In this document: piece by piece, positions 12,695 to 12,798 of the stretch
Numbering within the stretch: the first letter of the stretch is position 1
How the letters are laid out: each line of letters opens with the position of its first letter
Origin: an uncultured Planctomycetaceae bacterium
GTDB lineage: Bacteria; Planctomycetota; Planctomycetia; Pirellulales; UBA1268
NCBI GenBank assembly: GCA_937900985.1
Contig: CALCGM010000358.1
Location: 1 to 12,798 of the forward strand
Length of the DNA: 12,798 nt
Direction of reading: 5' to 3'
The notes under the pieces: model-generated
Told to the model about the DNA's origin: nothing
Databases searched by the model: none
What the model saw: the letters and a program-made list of their open reading frames with translations, nothing else
Program-made: the position numbers and the translations under genes

Positions 12695-12798
12695 GTGAAA
12701 CTGATCATCGCCATCGTCCAGCCGGCCAAACTTGAGGCGGTCAAGCAGGCCCTCACCGACGTCGAAGTCTTTCGGCTCACCGTGATGGACGTGCAGGG
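12695..12798 (+). CDS. P-II nitrogen regulatory protein, N-terminal 34 residues (runs off window)
   Basis: The frame from GTG 12695 reads MKLIIAIVQPAKLEAVKQAL followed by TDVEVFRLTVMDVQG, the typical first beta-alpha-beta unit of the GlnB/GlnK family (compare the family pattern M-K-x-I-x-A-I-I-x-P-x-K-L-x-x-V-x-x-A-L). The T-loop with its uridylylation site lies beyond the window. P-II trimers bind ATP/ADP and 2-oxoglutarate and close Amt channels by inserting the T-loop in the pore; adjacency to amt suggests the GlnK role. The 220-bp gap with a hairpin suggests it may have its own promoter or receive only part of the amt transcript. GlnB versus GlnK cannot be decided from 34 residues, so I give no symbol. 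Confidence 0.88.
   Translation, partial: MKLIIAIVQPAKLEAVKQALTDVEVFRLTVMDVQ

Overview
The window is GC-rich, densely packed bacterial DNA that most resembles a planctomycete chromosome (inference). The grounds are the Gln-run proteins of unknown function, an NPCBM-like secreted protein, several HtrA-like paralogues with long extra domains, and Amt/P-II sequences of planctomycete flavour. There are no rRNA or tRNA genes, CRISPR arrays, transposases or phage genes.

Layout. Positions 2-916 hold the 3' part of a Glu/Arg-rich coiled-coil protein whose start lies upstream; it opens with five copies of a 9-bp repeat encoding Gly-Gln-Gln. After a 106-bp gap comes a block of five + strand genes (1023-9240), each of which overlaps the next by 1 to 4 bases (GTGATG, ATGA, ATGA, GTGA, TGATG). 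In order they are: an exported Gln-rich protein of unknown function, an NPCBM-like secreted protein, an HtrA/S1C serine protease with an intact His-Asp-Ser triad and one PDZ domain, an HtrA-like protein with all three triad positions replaced, and a second HtrA-like protein with all three positions replaced, two PDZ domains and a C-terminal alpha/beta-hydrolase-like domain that also lacks its nucleophile. That makes five genes up to 8494; an RluA-type pseudouridine synthase (8494-9240) is the sixth and last.

On the - strand, converging with and overlapping the synthase gene by 55 bp, is a photolyase/cryptochrome-family FAD protein. Its FAD domain is N-terminal and an antenna-like alpha/beta domain appears to sit at the C-terminus, the reverse of the usual order.

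A 310-343 bp divergent intergenic region follows. It carries a near-perfect sigma-54 promoter (10794-10809) for the ammonium transporter gene amt (10912-12474), interlocked with an 8-bp inverted repeat. A large hairpin with a T-rich tail follows amt, and the window ends 34 codons into a P-II signal protein gene.

Working together: the nitrogen module (sigma-54 promoter, Amt, P-II) is a classical ammonium uptake and sensing pair. The block at 1023-8494 looks like an envelope or periplasmic assembly in which one active PDZ protease is made in a fixed order with two disarmed paralogues and two secreted partners. That set is the most novel part of the window; the idea that the proteins form one complex is inference.
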